Notes under the pieces: model-generated
The model's database searches: none
Seen by the model: only the letters and a program-made list of their open reading frames with translations
Told to the model about the DNA's origin: nothing
Source: Branchiostoma floridae
Taxonomy: Eukaryota > Chordata > Leptocardii > Amphioxiformes > Branchiostomatidae
NCBI RefSeq assembly: GCF_000003815.2
Contig: NC_049983.1
Location: forward strand, 17,819,515-17,883,514
Direction of reading: 5' to 3'
DNA length: 64,000 bases
Part shown: positions 59,801 through 64,000 of the stretch, in pieces
Numbering within the stretch: the first letter of the stretch is position 1
Layout of the letters: each line of letters starts with the position of its first letter
Translations under genes and position numbers: made by a program

Positions 59801-62800
59801 AGCTTGCTGGGTAAGTCAGCAGAAGTCGGCAAAAGATGTACTACTTTTCCTTGTTTTTGTCAACCTTTTCACTTTTAGTGTTGTCTGTTTGTAACACTCA
59901 TCTGTTGCCTCATTATAAAGTAGGCGTGAAATATGTTTTGATGACACCTTAGGGTTGGGCCCTTCTTTATTTCATTTAACTTGTAATATTAACATTTAAC
60001 TTGCAAATTTGAATTCTTTTAGAACTCAAAAATTGCTTGCGAAGTTGTTTATGTTTTTCTGCATTAAATGTTGTCCAAAGTAGCTCAGTTCTCTTAAGAG
60101 CCATGTCAAACCTAACATTAATGTACTATCATAATGCATCTATGTTCAAAATTTGAATTTTGAGCGGAGACGCAGTCACATTGAAGTCTATTTCTTTTTA
60201 CAGTGCCCTTGATCAAATCTATCTGTTGACGGCTAGTCTTCAAGCAGACGTTGGGATGGACAATCATAACATTTTCTGGCTGCCGTTTTCTGACAAACAA
60301 CGATCAGCCAAATAAGGGGACTGGAACACTATAAATCCCAACATCTGCTTGGAGATTACCAAATGATGCTGAAAAATTTCTAGTATATAGTCATCTACTC
60401 AAATGTTTATATTTTTCTCCTTTCCTTCCACTTTACCTGTTCTTTTCCAGATGACAGGATTGACGCCAGCCGTTCTGATAAATGGTGGAACCGAATGCTC
60501 TATCCAATCTTCTCTGTCTTCTCTGGTACCTACAAATCGTCTCTACAGTCAATCATCATACTTGCTTTTTTCAATCATAAGTATATTTCTGAATCGTTCT
60601 TTGCTGCAATGCATGTGTTTTGCCTGTTGTTCTGTTTGTATGCTGGGGACAGGCCGGTGGGCATCCTACTGTAACAGTTAATGTTTATCTGTGGGGTAAT
60701 CTATTATCGTTGTGTTTAAAAACAGGGTATTATATATATCAGGTTGGCTAATTCAAAATATTGAGGTTTGAAACTACCACTGGTGACTTGATATCCCTGA
60801 ATAGTCTGTTTTGAAACACAACGGATATAGATTACCCCATGGATCTAGCATTACATTGCATGTATTGGGGAAACAAGTGCATTAAAATTGAATAAACTTT
60901 TGTACTAGGTGGATCATTTAAAACACTCAGGTGTATGCAACCTCATTACACTTAGGGATGGCTTGCCAAGGACTAGAGCAGAGGATTGGCCCAAAAATGG
61001 AGAGACATTACTGAATTCCCTTTGGAAAAAGATATCTTATACACAAAAGACCAGATGTACCATTGACAATTAGTTGCATATAAATAAGAATTCTGCATAG
61101 ACTGGTATCAGGAAAGAGATTTCAGATCCCCTCTCATGCTCCATGCCATTCCTTTGTGATCCGTTCCTGGTTCTACTATTTGTATTTCTAACAATTGACC
61201 ATTTCTGTCCTGTGCTTCTTTCTAATGCTTCCACATAGGAAATAGAAGCAAAGGTAATGCCTGTTGGCAACATTCATTGATAATAATAGATAACTTCTAT
61301 ATTTCTTAACATCTTTGTCGATACTAATATACACTGTTTAACAATTTGTCACGGTGATGTAGTCATATGTTATTTATTTATTTTCTGTTTTTTTTTGTCA
61401 CCCAATAACTTTCTTTTCTTTTCTCACAGTCATATTTTAACAGGCACGGATGTATCTTGGGATGGCATTGTATTTAACATTTGATTTCTACATTTGTTGA
61501 CCGTTGCTATTTGCTGGTACATGTGCTTTTAAAATTTTCTCAATTTTTAGAATATAACCTTTCTGCATTTCCCCCAGAGCTGACTGGGTTAGGGGATTCC
61601 TCCAGAAGACTGTCTGGGGAGAGTGACCTCGAGCTAACCCCGGCCAAACCAAGGAAAAAACTGAGAAGGAAGTACAGCAAGACGGGCTCCGAGATGCCGT
61701 TCAACCGCTGGGATCCGCGCAACATGACGGAAAAGAAGTTTGGCCAGGCGCTGGCCACGATACCTCAGGGAAAGGATCGGCCTCTTGTAACAGCAAGCTC
61801 TCTCGGCTTCAGCCCGTTCGCACAGTCGAGGACAGGGTCTAGTGTGGACAGTAGCCCCACACAGTTGACACCTGTGGGAACCCCTTACACCTCAACTCCC
61901 ATCCGATCACCTTCTCCTAATGTTCTTCGAAGAGAAAGGACTTGGGTAAGTTTTATTTTGAGGTCATTCATATGAAGGAACCACAGTAATACATACTAGT
62001 GTGATTGGGTTTTAGGAGTTCCATTGTCCTCGAAACCTGAAAACTCAAAAGGAGCATATGGTTTCCTGATAAGTACAATGTAATTACTGTACTTGCAAAG
62101 GGGTCTTTCAGTTTGTAAAATTCTCAACCTTTCCTTATACATTCTTCAAGACAAAAAACATAATTGTGTTATATGGACATGAGAAAACTCACTTGCTTGT
62201 GATGAAATGTTCTAGATTATCATTCTTCTTGCACGAAATAAATCAGAAAATATACAAATTTTGCAGGTATGCTGAATAAATCTTTCCTTTTTTCCCCAAT
62301 GCTTCCATAGGACTGGTTGCGAGAGGTGATGTTGATTGATATTATTGCCTCTACAGGGTGATGGTGTTAATGGGTGTAGTGGAGAAGGTTTAGGTGGTGA
62401 GGTGGCTGGGATAAGGGGTCTTTTAGAGTTCAATGTGCTTACTCCTGTTATAGCACACTGCACGCCATGTACATATTTCTGCATACTGTATAGAATATAC
62501 AGTCAAGCCTACGTGCTAATGACCACCTCTATATAAGCACCATCTGGCCATTGTGGCCTATTCTAGGTGTTGCCTAAGACTATTTTGACCCAAGCACAAA
62601 AAATCCTGTCTGCAGTGGCCACATGTCCTCTCACACTAAAAAATCACCAGCTGTGGCAATTATAACTAACTGATGATTCTCCCACAATCAGGTCTCTATA
62701 TCAGAAGCTGAAGAAACGGATTCCACTGTGGAGGAACCACTTTCTCCCCAAAGGGACAGCATGGATCAGTCCAAGTCACCCAGCCTAGCAGTCCCCTCCC

Positions 62801-64000
62801 AACCACATGCTGACCTCCCCCATAAAGATAGCATGGATCAGGTCAGCCCTGGTCAAGTAAAAAAGCTGTCTTTAATGAAGATAGAAGAAGACAACAAGCA
62901 GTCATTCAGGAAACGGGCCTTCACGTCCGCCGACAAGCCCGTTCGGTCACTGTCCACAAACACGGTGAGGCTCCTCGACATTTCCGCCAACGGAATCGTC
63001 TCTCTTGACGGCCTCACCAAATCTGACACGAACATCCTGAACTCGTTGGTGGCGGTGGAAAAGCTTGATCTCAGCCAGAACAGTCTGAAGGACTTCCCGT
63101 GGAGGCTGTGCCAGGCTCTGCCCAAACTGCAGAGTTTGGATCTCCACAGTAACAGCTTCACGACCTTTCCCGCCCATGTTCTCGCCTGCCAACACCTGGA
63201 CTCACTGGATCTCTCACACAACAAGATCGCAGATCTGACCAAGAAGCCATCTAAAACCAGCTTCAGCCTCAAGGAGTTCAACATCTCCCACAATTCCCTG
63301 ACGGCGCTGCCATCTTGGATCGGCATCTGCATGCCCATGCTGCAGGTTCTGAATGTGGAGGGGAACAGAATAGCCAACATCGACGACGAAGACTCGTTCC
63401 AGCTCAGGAGGTTGAAGTTCGTGAACATCTCAAAGAACCAACTGAAGGAACTTCCCTTGAAGTTCTTTCTAGGATGTCCCAAGCTGGAGACATTAGTGGC
63501 ATCTTGCAATGAGCTAGGTGGGTACAAATATTTGTTATCTCAGTCTGTAAGGTTTGAACTGCACAGCTTGAGGTCAAAGGTATTATCCGCTAACTTGTAA
63601 GCAGTTCTAAACATGTTTTGTTTAAGTCTGAGGCCTTCAACTTTGACAGTGCTCATGCAGTTCAAAACTGCGAACCAGCTTGTTAAAGAAAATCATTATG
63701 ATAATGTTTCCAGCAGTATTGGTTCATGATCAGGTTGTATAAAAGTACAAAAATGGGTACCTTACTCGTTTGACAGGTCGAAGGCAATCGAAGAAGAGGA
63801 AACACCCAGTGCCAGCATTCTACTACCCCTATGGCCTCAAAAAGGCAGCTACAGAAAGGCTATGTGACTGACTACCTTTACCTTCTGTGTTGTCCCCATA
63901 GATAACTTGCCGTATGATGCTGCAATGAAGCTACAGAACCTCAGCACAGTAAAGCTAGCCCACAACAAGCTGGCGGAGCCTGAGCCCACGTACATCCCGC
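44848..64000 (+). CDS. LRRK2: Leucine-rich repeat kinase 2 (LRRK2) orthologue, 5' part (partial)
   Basis: Exons, phases all consistent: 44848-44977, 45549-45640, 45852-45931, 46249-46337, 46757-46885, 47338-47469, 47949-48077, 48556-48675, 48916-49043, 49211-49290, 50946-51052, 51402-51531, 51929-52059, 52595-52723, 52961-53041, 54206-54348, 54855-54972, 55349-55449, 56051-56170, 56642-56840, 57578-57745, 58769-58795, 58927-58950, 59441-59467, 59709-59810, 60451-60525, 61239-61253, 61578-61945, 62311-62325, 62692-63517, 63902-64000 (cut). About 1,371 codons: armadillo-type helices (1-680), ankyrin-like repeats (VECLIQLGADVN..TPLCLACERGDEHLVHFLLK, 684-790), a basic/Ser-rich linker with 14-3-3-like sites (RRKSFAYARSPSED), then LRRs (LDLSQNSLKDFP, LQSLDLHSNSFTTFP, LDSLDLSHNKI). 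ROC-COR-kinase-WD40 lie beyond the window. An in-frame TAG at 44824-44826 fixes the start. The armadillo region favours LRRK2 over LRRK1. The kinase acts on Rab GTPases at endolysosomal membranes. Confidence 0.92.
50320..50490. repeat. Dispersed repeat copy in LRRK intron 10
   Basis: Contains AGTTACTCGAGCAACTGGAT, a palindromic partner ATCCAGTTGCTTGAGTAACT, a local direct duplication of GGGAAAATTCCAAAATCATA, and CATATCTTATTACCTGGATG. Same family as 6985, 23917, 56975 and 58450. Confidence 0.7.
53160..53979. mobile_element. Outer TIR element in LRRK intron 15
   Basis: Ends CAGGGCTCGAAATA (53160) and TATTTCGAGCCCTG (to 53979) are perfect inverted repeats, flanked by ATTTG on both sides (53155-53159 and 53980-53984). 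The interior is rich in ACCTGCA/TGCAGGT motifs. Without the nested insertion it is about 356 bp. CAGGG ends suggest hAT, but a 5-bp target duplication is not the hAT length, so the superfamily is left open. Confidence 0.65.
53478..53933. mobile_element. hAT-like MITE nested inside the outer element
   Basis: 456 bp with ends TAGGGATGCGTACC / GGTACACATCCCTA and a perfect 8-bp target duplication TACCTGCA (53470-53477 and 53934-53941), the length expected for hAT. It contains repeated GTTTAGGTACAGGTCCGGA and GTACCGGTAC motifs in both orientations and no transposase frame. Confidence 0.85.
56385..56560. mobile_element. SINE-like fragment in LRRK intron 19
   Basis: A B-box-like AGTTCAATCCCCGGCTGAGT is followed by ACCAAAAACTTTTAAAATGG, GCTGCTT..CTTAGCACTCAG and AGAGTATGGGAGTTAA. 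In my reading this is the common 3' domain of tRNA-derived SINEs in marine invertebrates. The tRNA-like A box is not recognisable. Confidence 0.5.
56975..57075. repeat. Dispersed repeat copy in LRRK intron 20
   Basis: TCCAGTGTCACTAATGAAAG, CATCTGACCAGTTCCAAAAT, TCCAGTTGCGTCAGTAACTG and CTTTTTGG occur in the same order as in the 24-kb copy. Confidence 0.6.
57140..57430. other. CpG-rich island in LRRK intron 20
   Basis: Unlike the AT-rich intron around it, this block is dense in CpG (CCGGACCGGGCC, CCCTCCGGCGGTCGGGC) and holds TTCGAA four times. Open frames exist on both strands (to 166 codons on -) but no protein family is recognisable. It may be a recent repeat or an internal regulatory island. 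Confidence 0.45.
58450..58590. repeat. Dispersed repeat copy in LRRK intron 21
   Basis: Inverse orientation to the 24-kb copy: TTAGACATACA, CCAAAAAGTAGTTACTC, CAACTGGATATGGTTTTGG, GGTCAGACGTTTCAACTA and GTAAGTGACACTTAAA. Confidence 0.65.

Noticed and set aside
1-64000. CRISPR arrays, bacterial operons, prophage or viral genes
   Set aside because: None seen; the window is intron-bearing eukaryotic DNA, and tandem repeats found are satellites or transposon parts without spacer structure.

Overview
The window looks like nuclear genomic DNA of an invertebrate deuterostome, most likely an amphioxus (Branchiostoma, Cephalochordata). Reasons: intron-rich genes with standard GT-AG junctions, GC-rich exons in AT-rich introns, short introns full of small foldback/TIR elements and tRNA-like SINE pieces, and a full-length LRRK2-type gene with armadillo, ankyrin and LRR regions. 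The species call is inference. Two 100-N assembly gaps are present (1121-1220 and 12179-12278).

Layout. (1) 1-744, + strand: last two exons of a laminin beta chain, followed by a long 3' UTR. (2) 3.0-8.9 kb: no gene; a Harbinger-like MITE, a 20-bp minisatellite and two tandem arrays (about 162 bp and 130 bp). (3) 13427-8983, - strand: a complete three-exon NXPE-family gene (type II membrane anchor, neurexophilin-like domain, PC-esterase domain); its first intron is packed with foldback repeats. (4) 13.4-24.9 kb: no convincing gene; a mariner-type MITE, decayed LINE pieces, a tRNA-like SINE and a strong hairpin. (5) 25261-35569, + strand: a complete 12-exon 5-aminolevulinate synthase gene with four Cys-Pro heme motifs; its exon 6 acceptor region is tandemly repeated. 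(6) 43034-39533, - strand: a complete five-exon CCDC115/VMA22 gene (V-ATPase assembly), tail-to-tail with ALAS; intron 2 carries a 1.35-kb long-TIR element whose 9-bp target duplication is the splice donor itself. (7) 44848 to the window end, + strand: the 5' part of an LRRK2 orthologue (up to 31 coding exons seen, about 1,370 codons, reaching the LRRs), head-to-head with CCDC115.

The genes do not form an operon. The possible functional link is CCDC115 (V-ATPase assembly) and LRRK (lysosomal kinase) sharing a 1.8-kb divergent intergenic region. The most unusual structures are the ALAS acceptor/exon repeats, the transposon-duplicated splice donor in CCDC115, five in-frame microexons in the LRRK linker, and a hAT-like element nested inside another TIR element in an LRRK intron.

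Exon boundaries were set by eye from splice signals, reading phase and family resemblance; no alignment or transcript data were available.
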